This document shows, piece by piece, positions 1-11,078 of a stretch of DNA of 22,820 bases. The notes beneath the pieces are model-generated. The model searched no databases, was not told the origin of the DNA, and saw only the letters and a program-made list of their open reading frames with translations. Position numbers and translations under genes: made by a program. Numbering within the stretch: the stretch's first letter is position 1; every line of letters starts with the position of its first letter. Source of the DNA: Geosiphon pyriformis (taxonomy: Eukaryota; Glomeromycota; Glomeromycetes; Archaeosporales; Geosiphonaceae); contig JAAOMT010000215.1 of NCBI GenBank assembly GCA_016748015.1, forward strand, positions 1 through 22,820, given 5' to 3'.

Positions 1-1547
1 TATAAAAAATATTAAAACAATATTAGAATAAATTAAAAAATAATTAATATTATTATATAAAAGAAAATATTAAACAAATTATAACAGTTTTTTAAACAGA
101 TTAAAATAATTATCAAAAAAATCAAAATAGATTTAATTATATATTAATATAAAAATTATAAATATATTTACTAAGATTTATTTACTTAATAATATTATTA
201 TTATTAATCAAAAAACTTAAAAAAAATTGGTTAAAAAATTAATATAGAAAATAAAAAATAAAAATATTTATTATAATTTTACTAATAAATTTATTTTTAA
301 AACAAGTAAAATATTAAAAAATTAAAAATTAATTGTTAATTTATTTTTTAAATATAAATTACAAAAATAATAATTATTAAATAAAGTATAACCTATTAAT
401 AACAAAATTTTAAACATTATAAAAGCAAATATATTGTCAAAAAATTTTATATTATATTAAAATTTAAGATAAAAAATATTATCTTTATGATTAATACCAG
501 TTATTTTGATTATAAATAAAATAACAGTAATATTATACTAGATATTAATAAAAAAATTTGCCAAAATACAAGTAAAATAGCATTTTTTAATTATTAAACT
601 CACAATTATTTGATATTTACTTTGTTTAATTTTGTTATAAGATATTTTAATAATTATTTTTTATATTTTTATTCTTAAAATTAAAATTATAATAATTATT
701 ATTTCTGTTTTATTGAATTTTATAAATTAACCAATCAGTTAAAATTGATTATAGTTAGTAATTCTGAATTTTTTATTTAAATATTTTTTAATTTAAGTTT
801 TATTTATTAAAAAAAATATATTGTTTTCACAAAAAATTTTTACCATTTTGGCAAATTACAACTTATTTTTAAAAAATAGAAACTTTGTATTTTATTATCT
901 TTTTGCTTTTTCATTAAGAAATAAATAAAATAGTATAAATTCAAAAGAGTTAAATTTATATGGAAAACTTTTTGTTTGTCAAAGAAAAGCTTTTTCTGAA
1001 TAAAAAGTTATTCTTATTAAATCTATTAATTAAATTTTAAACTCAGAATTTCCGTTGGAGAAAGAACTTGCCAAATTCATTTGATTACTTTGTATGATTT
1101 TGTTGCAACACCCTCATAATAAATTTATAAATTGACTTCCAGTCAAAAGTTTAATGTAAAATTTTTTTTTACTATAACAGTAATATAATATAAAACAAGT
1201 TAAAATAAACTCGATAAATTGAAATTGAAAAATCGAATAAAAGAGACATAGTCTCCCCACTTTAATAGTCAAATTGAAGCAAGACTTATTGAAATTCAAA
1301 ATCTTGTTGATGCTGATGATGATGCTGATGATAGTGCTGATGCTAATGATGATATCGTTGTTGTACAATTACAATAATTGTGCTATTGATGTTATAAAAA
1401 ATAATAGTTCCCTGATAATTAACCCCCTCTCACAGTCATATTAGATTAAGACTCCCCGTTTGATCTTAAATTTCAGACCCCAGTTCACTTTACCCAAGTA
1501 ATAACTTTATAAAATCCCATCCTAGTTAACAAACTCGATTTACTTCA
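1..1547. other. AT-rich gene desert and CSC1 3' flank
   Basis: The first ~1 kb is almost pure A/T with homopolymers and short ATTA/TAAA runs. Stops are dense in all frames. I see no coding signal, tRNA, terminal repeat or transposase motif. A mixed GAT/GCT trinucleotide run lies at about 1308-1354. The short minus-strand reading frame over 1114-1368 is low-complexity I/S/F/L-rich and is not a credible gene. The stretch from about 1400 to 1547 has a more ordinary base composition and is probably the 3' UTR and flank of the minus-strand CSC1 gene. Confidence 0.7.
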
Positions 1548-2909
1548 TTACTCTCGGTCTTCTGGGAAACCTCGCCCATCGACAATCACTTTTAAAGTAT
1601 TAGGATCAAGGGAAGCACCCGCAGTAGAGGCCAGCACTTCATCTTTCTGGCACGCTTCAACTTCGGCTTGAGCGATTCCAGCTTGATCTTGTGGTAACCA
1701 GATAATCGGTTGTTTGGCGAGGAATGCAGGATGAGTGAATGCATCTTGATCCAAATCTTCGGCAGGTGGTTGGGAGGAAAATTCGAGCGGCTGCTCGGCA
1801 GCTGGTTCATCCTTTTCAGCGATCAGACTTTCCCTTGACTCACTTTCCCCAACTAGTACCCGTTTCTTTCGATCCACTACACCGGCCAGATCCACGGGTA
1901 GGAATTCGACGGAGGGGTTGTGCTGAAATAGAGATCGAGTCGCGTTCATCAGGATGATTGTTAACACCAGTAGAACAATACTCACGACGCCTAAACAATG
2001 ATGAACGATTAGATATTAGACTTGTGAAAATAATCGGAATACCCTTTCAGATTAAAAGATTTAACAGATGTCAGTAGTACCTTGGAAAAATGCCTTTTTC
2101 AGAAACATCAAACCGGTCATCGTCAATTCGAAAATAAACAATCCTGTATAAATTTGGTACACGGCCTTTTTAAAAGGTAATCCACCAGTATCACCAGGTT
2201 GATCAAATACGTAGAGGAAGTTGTACATGTAGGCAATATAGTAGAGGATAAAATGAAAGGCGACAAATGGTAGGATCAATGGGGCAACCGTCGAATATAT
2301 AACACCGATACAAGCGATTAATGTATGAGGTGGGAATGCAGTTCCTAAAAATTACCAAGGAGATTGATTAAATGGGATTGCAAAATTGGGTGAAAACTTT
2401 GATATGATATGATTAGTTAATTACCCCAATCCATTGCCGACATTTTCTTCTCTAAAATCCAAATTTGTCGTGGGGTTTTTGCCACAAAAAGTTTAAGTAC
2501 GTAGTTTACGATTAATGGGCCCACTTGACATAATTCCAATGCGGCCTTGGAGAAAGTAAGCAAAACGTAGGTGATGAAGAAAGTTGCTGCTAACGGTAGG
2601 TTTTCTGTTTTATTTTGAGCGAGGAAGTGTGGCTTAAAATTTTATATGCGCATTATTTGAACGAATAAAATGCAATCTTTTGAATTAAGATACCTGCAAG
2701 GATATCAAGAGCTTTGGAAGGAGCTTTTCGTAAAATGAGGATAGAAATCAAAATTAGAAAATTAAATAAACCCCTAATCAATTGGATGTTTAGGAAAATG
2801 ACTAGAATGGTCAAAAACCTACTACGAGTAAGTTCAGCGATGGCGGAGAAAATTCCATTGGCAAAAGTAGTGACCAGAAGAACATTTACCACCTTTATAA
2901 TTCGATTAA

Positions 2910-2962
<53 letters not shown>

Positions 2963-5053
2963 GATTATGTTGACCGAACGCTTCAAATATATTTTGATGG
3001 AAAAATAATTCTTACCAGAAAGAAGAAATATTTATTCATTACACTAATAGCAACATGGCTGTAGCTAACAATTCCTATGATTCAATAATGTAAATTGTAA
3101 TGCTCAGGTTAATCTATGCACAAACCAAAGATATCATAGGCGTTGTATATAAGAGGATAACTAAATTGAAATTCTCTCACCTTCAAACTTTGATAAAACT
3201 TTTGATATTTGAAAATAGAAAGGTTAGAGTAAAGTTCAAGAGATTTCGTTTAATATTGAAATAAATGATCTCTAATACATACATCTTAGGAATATGGGCA
3301 ACACCATCACTAAAACAGCCAGTGCGATAGCAGGTAACACACCCTAAGAAATGGAGACAAAAATAGCGATCAGAATTTGATGATTAAACCAAATTTTTCC
3401 TTACAAGTGAAGGTCAGATTAGTTAATTTTGAGAAATTCTCATATTTATTATCTGTTCCACTAACCTGAATTATTCCTACAATAACTTTTGGCAACGCAT
3501 CTACGATTGTTTTCACGAAACTGTGAAAACCGGAAAACCAATCAAAATTCATTACTTTTGGCTGATACGGGGAGGGGGAAGAGGGAGAGGGAGAGGGAGA
3601 GGGAGGGGGGGGACGTAGATAAGTAAGAAAGATATTGGTCATTTCTTACCCAATTTTTTCCTTCAAATTGTCCAACTTTGATATCGTGGCGACAAAGGTG
3701 ACTGATCAAAGAGAAACTAGATCAATAAATGGCCAAAACCTATAAATGTTGAATGTTGGTATCAGACAAACGTACCAGGTATGGCCCAAAGCAAGATTAA
3801 AGCAGACACCGTAGCGAAACTGATAGTCTTTCGTATCATCCGCTCAAGGAGCTTCCTATTCAAATTTTCCCAAATCACATCATTTGGGGCTACTTCAATG
3901 GTATGTGGAATCGTGACTGTGCTAGCTAATTGAGCGCTAGTTTGAGTCGTGAATTGAATGAAAGCAGATCTCATCGGTTTCCGTTTGTTCAGATCTTGTT
4001 GATCTTTAGAAATTATTTGGTTGAGTTTGTGAATGCCGAGGCGGTAAGCTTCCAGCGAATCTACCTTTCGACCCATCAGTGGAATAGGAGAGTCTCGATG
4101 TTGTAAACGGAAATTTTTGGGGACCTGACCATTTTTCTCGAGATCCGAACCATTTTTCTTTATGTGTTTGGCGTAGTTTATTATCAAATTTGTAGCAGCA
4201 CCTTCAAATTTATTCACTAGTTGTTCTCGCTCATGGTTGAGTTTGGGAAGATGTTTGGGGTCGCTGGGAAAAAAATGGATATATCAAAGAATGGTTTGGA
4301 AAAAATGAGATTAATAATTCTTTGGTGTAAAATGCCTACCTGTTCAGCCAAATTTTTTTCACTTTGCCAAATATACTAAATAAATTTTTTAAAGCTTCCT
4401 CATCATACAATTCGTAAGGTATTCCCATCACTAGAACAGTAGTAGCTTTTGCGGATTTACGATTTTGAGGACGCGTGAAATATTCTTGTCGCAGTCGAAT
4501 GAATTCTTTATGTTCTTTGTATAATAAGTAGACAGTGGCAGCTACAATAAATAGAGAGTCGAGTTAGAAAAGGTTTTAGGGTGATGGACAAGCAATCAGG
4601 GAAATCAGAAATTTAGACTTTTTTTAACTCATTCATTCATTCATTCATTAAGTCACTCATTTACTCACTCATTTACTTACTCACTCACTCACTCCACTCA
4701 CTCACTCCACTCATTCACTCACTCACTCCACTCATTCACTCATTCACTCATTCACTTACCAACAAATATGTAAGCCAGACCCACATGAGCCCAGAGACGT
4801 TGTTTATCGACCACGTTACCTATGGTCCATTTATCAATACCATTCAAAGTGCCTTGATTGATGGCGTTTATTGGTAACAAAATGCCACAACCGAGAATGG
4901 TGAAAAAGGTGAATAATTTGGCGAATTGTCGAAAGAATCGAAGAAACATGTAGGCATCCAGACCCGAATGAGCAATTATATCATCATCAGTTGTTTGTAA
5001 AACATTTAGCCATCCTAGTAAAGAAGTTGGTGGTCTTGGAGATCTCTTGCTGC

Positions 5054-5136
<83 letters not shown>

Positions 5137-5474
5137 TGAATCAAGTAAAGATTTGATAAATTAATTTCCAAACAAAACCCAATGTTGCGAAAAAACATTA
5201 GGTGTTGTTGTTGTTGTTATAAAAAAAAGAATGTGGGGGGGGGGGGGGTTGTCCTAACTCTTTTATAAGGTTATTTTACCTACCTCTCCGAAACCAAGTA
5301 AGTCTTTGGTTCATAAACTTTACGATTCCACCTGCGTACAAAACAAAAGACGACGAGGAGACCCAAAGTAAGAGCACCGTTAAACACAATAGCCGTAACT
5401 AGAGTTGTAGTTGCGGAGTCCGCTTGAAGCTGTTGTTTAGCTGATTCGCTCAACTTTTCTTCTGTATTGTTCAT
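1548..5474 (-). CDS. CSC1: CSC1/OSCA/TMEM63-family calcium-permeable stress-gated cation channel (14 exons, 800 aa)
   Basis: This family comprises osmo- and mechanosensitive cation channels of the plasma membrane or endomembranes. Exons, in transcript order: 5474-5284, 5049-4760, 4541-4340, 4263-3776, 3701-3650, 3520-3466, 3343-3283, 3198-3181, 3074-3016, 2892-2823, 2723-2694, 2604-2425, 2344-2081, 1990-1548. All junctions are GT-AG and the phases sum to 2403 nt. The N-terminal module (aa 1-160) has a first membrane helix at about 24-46 followed by YEPKTYLVSE, then RSPRPPTSLLGWL. A cytosolic PHM7-type domain with an RRM-like VLVMGIPYEL strand follows (aa ~160-370). The 7-TM pore region (aa ~370-690) includes NKYFFFLVVNVLLVTTF, FDQPGDTGGLPF and TLIACIGVIYSTVAPLIL. 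The fungal C-terminal tail carries HPAFLAKQPIIWLPQD. The length of 800 aa is normal. The paralogue (CSC1, RSN1 or PHM7 type) is not resolved. Confidence 0.95.
2694..2723 (-). other. 30-nt exon 11 of the CSC1 gene
   Basis: This short exon encodes PSKALDILA with split codons at both ends (2 nt + 9 codons + 1 nt). The flanking acceptor is CGAAAAG and the donor is GTATCT. With exon 10 ending at a GTAGGT donor (2822-2821), it gives ELTRTPSKALDILAENLP, which keeps the usual spacing of the family between the EL motif and the NLP motif. Confidence 0.85.
2914..2959. repeat. (GA)23 microsatellite in CSC1 intron 9
   Basis: This is a perfect GA dinucleotide run. On the coding (minus) strand it reads CT, and it ends about 20 nt before the acceptor at 2894-2893, where a polypyrimidine tract is expected. 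Confidence 0.98.
3181..3198 (-). other. 18-nt micro-exon 8 of the CSC1 gene
   Basis: The exon is only 18 nt (2 nt + 5 codons + 1 nt). It has an AAAAG acceptor, a CTAAC branch-like motif upstream and a GTGAGA donor. It joins ILPIFLR-type exon 7 to GIVSYSHVAISVMNK-type exon 9 and supplies F-L-S-K-F-E-G. Without it, exon 7 (phase 1) joined to exon 9 would give an in-frame TGA, so the reading frame requires it. Confidence 0.85.
3569..3612. repeat. G-rich GGGAGA/GGGGAG tract in CSC1 intron 5
   Basis: An imperfect purine tract of GGGAGA units ends in a run of G. It is CCCTCT-like on the coding strand and lies in intron 5 (3649-3521), upstream of the TTTTCACAG acceptor. Confidence 0.95.
4627..4757. 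repeat. Degenerate CATT/CACT tetranucleotide tract in CSC1 intron 2
   Basis: Mixed CATT, CACT, CACTC and TTACT units fill most of intron 2 (4759-4542). They start directly at the GTAAGT donor on the minus strand, so the repeat runs from the exon edge into the intron. Confidence 0.95.
5059..5132. repeat. (GA)37 microsatellite in CSC1 intron 1
   Basis: This is a perfect 74-nt GA run and reads CT on the coding strand. It ends 7 nt before the acceptor TTGCAG (AG at 5051-5050), so the microsatellite itself forms the polypyrimidine tract of intron 1. Confidence 0.98.
5235..5248. repeat. G14 homopolymer in CSC1 intron 1
   Basis: A run of 14 G (C14 on the coding strand) lies inside intron 1, about 35 nt downstream of its GTAGGT donor at 5283-5282. 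It is striking in such an AT-rich region and is prone to sequencing error. Confidence 0.95.
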
Positions 5475-6524
5475 AGTATAATACTTTCTTAATTTATAAT
5501 TTGGGGTTGGTAAAAATTTTGAAAAGGAGATAAAATAAATTCTATTAAAAAAAAAATTAGAAAAAATTCGCGGAATTACCGTCTAGTTTATAAAAGATTA
5601 TTGGATAATAGGAAGAGAGAGTCTGTTAAAGTTGAAAATAATTATCTTTTAACAGTTTGTAAATATTTTTGCAAAAGATTGTTCCAAAGACGAGAAGGTG
5701 AAACGATAATCAATGGATAAGCAAGCTTCGAGTTACTGTTTAACATCCTTGTTGTTACACTTTTTATTTTAACTAGAAAAGATTTTTTCTTTTATTACTT
5801 TATAAAGTAAAGTATTAAAATTTGTTAATTTGTTATTTGTGTGTAATATATATCTCCACAAAAAGAGAGAGATTTTAATATTTCATTAGGATTCCTTTTG
5901 AACTTGAATTTAATTTAAAAATTGCAAAGCTCGGACAATTTAACGATCAGATCTGTAACCTTTTTTTTTAACGTAGTGTAAACTTTAAAGAAAAAGTTTT
6001 TGTATTACACGAGAAATTGAAATAAAAAATAAAAAATAAAAAATAAAAAAAATTCTCGGGAATAATTACCTCATAATGCTTTATATCCTATACAATGTAT
6101 CCTAAAAGGCGGTGGAGGCTAAATTTGTGTAATTGAATTTACCGAAAAAGGTAAAAAAAAAGATTCTAAAAAATTCAGCAAATAACCGAAATTCAATATT
6201 TATAATGATTACATAATTATTTTTCAAAGTATTGAATCGATCGGCCAAAAAAAAATATCTCCGATTTTTTTATTTTTAATAAGAATGGAAAATTTGGGGG
6301 GAGAGAGGGAGGGGGAATTTTATATATTTATGTATAAAAATTTATTTATTTATTTATTTAAAGGTTTTTGAAATGAAAAAACAAATGAATTTATTTTTGA
6401 GAATAAGAATAATTTAATTATAATCATTTATTTTGTATATTTTTTATATATATTATCAACAATAAATGATGATACTGACAATAATAATTGATAATACTGA
6501 TAATAATAATAATTGATAATACTG

Positions 6525-6583
<59 letters not shown>

Positions 6584-7484
6584 TGATAATACTGATAATA
6601 ATAATAATCATAATAATAATAATAATAATAATTGATAATACTGACAACAACTTTTGAACCCTTCTCTAAATTAGTCAAAGAATTGAGAATTACTAGAAAA
6701 TTCTTTTTGAAACTTGATGTTTTTTAACAGACGGTTTAACAAAGATTTTCGAGATTTTCAAAAATTTATTAAAAAAATTTATTAAAAAAAAAATATATAT
6801 AAAAACGTGATCAATTCAAATAATTGATCTTTAATTAATTAATTAATTGTGATTATATATAAATATTTCATATACATTAATTATTTAACCTTTATTTTGA
6901 ATCTTTTAAAAAACAATTTCATATCATAATTTTTATTTAATTATTATTACAAAAATAAAGTTTTATTATTATTATAATTTTACATTTAAAAAATAAAAAA
7001 TAAAAAATAAAAAATAAAAAAACAATTTACTAAATTCCTTGTTGTTTAATCTTAATTATGTGTATTGGATATTTACTTAAAATTGCTTTTATATAAACAG
7101 ATTTATAAATTTAATTTCATAATTTTTTGTTAATTTAATAATTTTGTATGTTTTGAACTTATTATTATTAAAAAATTAATCCAATTTAAATAGACATAAA
7201 ATTAATTTTATATATATATAAAATATAAAACAAACAAGTAATATTCATATTATAATATATAATTTAATAAACTACTTGTTTTATCATTATTTTTCATATT
7301 TTTATTTCTATTCATTTTTGAATATGAATAAAAGCCAAAATTTTTCTTTTCGATAAATTATTGAATCTACCATATTTACTATCTCTGTTTTTTAACGTCA
7401 CGCTCATGTGATTTGAATAGTGGATCATACAATCAGTTTTATAAAGTTTAATTTTTTTTGCTTGAATCTTTTACACCTACAAGA
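5475..7484. other. Divergent CSC1/RPN5 intergenic spacer, repeat-rich
   Basis: This 2-kb AT-rich spacer separates two divergent genes and should hold both promoters. It contains AAAAAT runs (about 6021-6050 and 6987-7020), a TTTA run near 6341-6360, an (AAT)n block at 6487-6644 and TA runs near 7210. Reading frames of poly-L/poly-Y or poly-I over 6424-6678 are translations of the AAT repeat and not genes. Just upstream of RPN5 (about 7396-7421) is a more complex stretch with TAACGTCACGCTCATGTGA, which is a plausible promoter element but is unassigned. Confidence 0.65.
6487..6644. repeat. (AAT)n array with four copies of a 14-mer
   Basis: The 14-mer ATTGATAATACTGA occurs exactly at 6487-6500, 6512-6525, 6582-6595 and 6631-6644. 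The copies are separated by (AAT)n-type spacers of 11, 56 and 35 nt. A partial copy (ATGATACTGA) lies just upstream. It is a composite microsatellite/minisatellite with no coding value. Confidence 0.95.
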
Positions 7485-8807
7485 ATGGCAGACGGAAAAC
7501 CTGAGGATTTTACTTCTATAGTCGACTTACAAATTCCCGAAACAGAGGCTTTGGCCGAGGTTCCCTATCTCTAAAAATATTTAATTTATTAACTTTACTA
7601 GTAATTAATAATAATTAATCAAGTGATTTATATTTGGACCATTAGCAAGGGCGTCTGAAACAAGCCTTAGAACAACTTTTAGTACTTGAGAAGCAGACAC
7701 GTCAGGTCACTTTACAATTTATCTGAAAAATTTGTATTATAATACTTGAGAGTATACTTATAATAATAAAAACTTTATCGCTATTTTATTATTATTCTAG
7801 GCGGGAGACTTAACTTCTACCACCAGAGTACTCAGTCATATCGTAAAATTATGTCATAATGCTGGGGATTGGAAATTGTTGAATGAATACGTGATCCTTC
7901 TCTCCAAAAAGCATGGCCAGATAAAACAAGTCAGATATATTATTGAGTTTCTGATCTCTAGCTGCATTATCAATGGCCTTAAATATTAAAATCACTGGGA
8001 TCTTATGTAGGCTATTACAAAAATGGTTCAAGAGACCATGACATACCTTGATCATACACCGGACTTGAAGACAAAACTAGATTTAATTGATACATTGAGA
8101 ACAGTGACCGAAGGAAAGGTATTAATTATTTCTTATCAATTACTCTAAAATTTTTTATCCCAAGGCTTATTTGTATTTCTCCACGAATTAGATCTATGTC
8201 GAGGTTGAACGCGCTCGTTTAACGCGTATGTTGTCAAAAATCCGAGAGGATGAAGGAAAAATCAATGAGGCCGCAGATATCTTGCAAGAACTACAGGTAT
8301 CTACAAATTAGTCCCCAAATTTCGATACCAATTTTTATTCAAATTTCATTGATTATTTTGTCATATTATTATATATTATAGGTTGAAACTTTTGGTTCGA
8401 TGGAGAAGCGAGAAAAAACTGATTTCATTTTAGAACAGATGCGTCTTACCCTGGCGAAAAATGATTATACAAGAACTCAAATTATCAGCAGAAAAATTAA
8501 CACTAAATTTTTCTCTGATTCGGACCAACAGGTATTTATGTCTATCATTATATCCAATTCGATGAATTTTACTATAGTTATATATATATATATTGGGAGT
8601 AAAATTCAAGATATAATCTATTTTATTTTTTTAATAGGATCTCAAACTTCGCTATTATGAATTAATGATTCAACACGCCTTGCATGAAGAACAATACTTG
8701 AACGTTTGCAAATATTATCGCCATGTGTATGATACTCCTTCTATAAAAGAGGTTGAAGCTAAATGGAGAGATGTAGGTTGTGGTAGTAGTATTATAAATA
8801 TGACCTA

Positions 8808-8852
<45 letters not shown>

Positions 8853-9767
8853 CATCTAATCTGATCTTGAATCAATAAAATTTTCTTTTACATAATCAAA
8901 TTTTAATTCCTCTACTCCTTTATAGGTTCTTCAGAACGTCATCTACTTCATTGTTCTCTCACCATACGACAATGAACAACATGATTTGCTAAATCATATT
9001 TTTGAAGATCCTAATCTCATCAAATTACCATTACATTAGTAAGTAAAAAGGTTTCTTATCATCTTCACCTTTTGATTCATTCAAATTTTTATTTTATTTT
9101 ACCCCAATTGAACCACCATTTCCTTTTAATAGTGAACTCGCTAAATGTTTCATAACACCCGAATTGATGCGATGGCCTCGTATTCAAGAATTATATGGGA
9201 CAGCCTTGAGACAAACTCCAGTATTTACGGCTAACGATGAGGCTGGCGAGAAACGTTGGCAAGAGTTGCATAAACGTGTAATTGAACACGTAAGTAATTA
9301 TTAAGGAGAGTTTTGTATTTTGAAAATTTCATTTCTCAATTCGAAATTCTATCAATAGAATATTCGGGTAGTTGCCAAATATTACACACGTGTACGCACC
9401 AAAAGATTGACCGAATTACTTGACCTTAATCATCAGGTAAAAATATATATATATATATACATATATACATAATTTTCTTTATTTATTTCGATTTCATATC
9501 AAATTGATTATGAAAATATTTCTATTGGATTCCAATATTTTTAATTAGGATACCGAAGATTTTCTATCAAAACTTGTAGTCTCCAAAACTATTTATGCAA
9601 AGATAGATCGACCTGCCGGAATTGTGTCTTTTGCAGCACCAAAAGATGCGAACCAAGTTTTGAATGATTGGTCCAATAATATTAATTCTTTATTGGGACT
9701 CATTGAAAAAACATGCCATCTTATTAATAAGGAAGAAATGTTGCATAGTATTGCTAGGGTTAAATGA
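7485..9767 (+). CDS. RPN5: 26S proteasome regulatory lid subunit Rpn5 (PSMD12) (11 exons, 442 aa)
   Basis: Rpn5 is a PCI-domain scaffold subunit of the 19S lid that helps hold the Rpn11 deubiquitinase in place. Exons: 7485-7559, 7646-7705, 7801-7929, 8011-8118, 8192-8296, 8382-8531, 8638-8772, 8926-9038, 9133-9289, 9359-9436, 9549-9767. They total 1329 nt; the introns are GT-AG and most are phase 0. Family hallmarks in order are [75 protein letters not shown], the PCI segment with [16 protein letters not shown] (aa ~320-335), and C-terminal VLNDWSNNI. The length matches yeast Rpn5 (about 445 aa). The start is chosen at the first Met, which gives MADGKPEDF; there is no signal peptide, as expected for a cytosolic/nuclear protein. 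It is convergent with the ssSPT gene 243 bp downstream. Confidence 0.97.
8810..8852 (+). repeat. T43 homopolymer in RPN5 intron 7
   Basis: An uninterrupted run of 43 T lies in intron 7 (8773-8925), about 73 nt before the TATAG acceptor. Its length is probably variable or inaccurate in the assembly. Confidence 0.97.
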
Positions 9768-10010
9768 AAATGTTTGAAATTTTTATGAGTAAACTTGGAA
9801 AATACTTTTTAATACATTAGATCAATACCCTAGGAAAATTCTCATTTACCAGTTGTATTGTACAAAAGAAAATTCAAAGTTATTTAACATAGAAAAAATT
9901 AGTAATTACAAAATTACACTTGAATTGATTATTCATTTTTGATGAATTGATGTCTTCCATCCTCTCCTCTCTCCATTTACCACTAAAAAATTCTTTGGTC
10001 TGACATTATT

Positions 10011-10476
10011 CTAATAATAAGTAAAAGTATAATCAGCGAATTGCGCTACAATTTGTGATAATTGCTCGGGCAGAACAAAGATCATGGTATAAATCAGTAG
10101 AGTGAGGCCGACGATAAGTAATGAGTCTTTGTTGAGAAATTTTTATTTGAGGAAAGTCGCGAATGACCATCAGACAGAATCAATGGTTATGTATTTTATT
10201 TGATGGGTGGTGTTTTTTGTAGAAATTGGTTCATTTTAAAATCATGTAAAAAGTAATTTTGGATAATAATGAAAATTATTTAGAAAATCTTTATAATTTA
10301 TTTTTCTTTGGGAAACTAAAGAAAAACTTTTGAATACATAAGAATTTTATAAAAAATCAAAATTTTCACTTACTGAACAATGCCTTTTCCCACGGCTCTA
10401 ACATGTACAACCCGACAGTCACCTCGTATTGATAATTTTTGAGACGAGCGTAATTGTATATTGACTGTAGAAACAT
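10011..10476 (-). CDS. Small activating subunit of serine palmitoyltransferase, ssSPT/SPTSS family (2 exons, 72 aa)
   Basis: The family activates the LCB1/LCB2 serine palmitoyltransferase heterodimer in the ER, the first step of sphingolipid synthesis. Exons are 10476-10374 and 10126-10011 with a 247-nt GTAAGT...AAAG intron; the phases fit and the stop is TAG. The core motif QYEVTVGLYMLEPWEKALFN spans the splice junction and matches the animal SPTSSA/B signature Y-x-L-V-T-x-L-Y-M-L-E-P-W-E. It continues as SLLIVGLTLLIYTMIFVLPE, equivalent to the single membrane helix and the following F-(M/L)-P of the mammalian protein. Length is 72 aa against 71 in human SPTSSA. The sequence is closer to the animal-type subunit than to the divergent yeast Tsc3. 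Each exon is too short to stand out as an ORF. Confidence 0.92.
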
Positions 10477-10589
10477 GTTTTCCCAATAATAATAATAATA
10501 TTATTTTATAGTATATTTTTCTTTAAAAAATTTTTTTTATGTTAAATTTAAATGAAAGGAATTCGATGGCGAGAGAAGTTTTGAAATGA

Positions 10590-10649
10590 GAATATATATA
10601 TATTTTTTTTTTACGATGTATATATATTTTTTTTTACGATGTATATATT
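10590..10649. repeat. Short tandem duplication next to the gap
   Basis: A unit of TATATAT followed by a T-run and TTACGATG occurs twice in tandem (about 26 nt each) and then starts again as GTATATAT before the poly-A/N gap. This suggests an array whose copy number was not resolved. Confidence 0.8.
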
Positions 10650-10655
10650 AAAAAA

Positions 10656-10675
10656 NNNNNNNNNNNNNNNNNNNN
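10656..10675. other. 20-N assembly gap inside poly-A
   Basis: Twenty N are flanked by A6 on the left (10650-10655) and about A27 on the right (10676 onward). True length and content are unknown. Confidence 0.99.
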
Positions 10676-10706
<31 letters not shown>

Positions 10707-11046
10707 GGTGAGATTTTGATCTTGAAAAATAAATAAATAAATCATAATCATAATCAGGTGGCAAATGAAATGAAATGAAAAATTGTGCAACTTGAATTTT
10801 TTATTTTTTATTTTTATTATAAATACTTTCTTTTATAATTATATTTTCATTTTTTTGATGCTTAAACATACATACATATATACATACATATAATATGATT
10901 TAACTGCTATTTTAAATAATAATTTGAACTAAAAAATAAAAATATTATGTATAATTCAAAACTTGAAATTTTTATACTTAATAATCAAAAATTTATTTAA
11001 TAAGTTTAATAAGTTTTTATGCTATATATTAAAATAAAAAATTGTT

Positions 11047-11078
<32 letters not shown>

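Noticed and set aside
6424-6678. Reading frames of poly-Leu/poly-Tyr/poly-Ile on the minus strand
   Set aside because: They are translations of the (AAT)n repeat block in different frames, with no domain or codon signal.
10757-10765. Exact GGTGGCAAA, the yeast Rpn4 PACE element
   Set aside because: It lies about 1 kb downstream of RPN5, next to ssSPT and the gap, not in a proteasome gene promoter. The Rpn4 system is known from ascomycetous yeasts.
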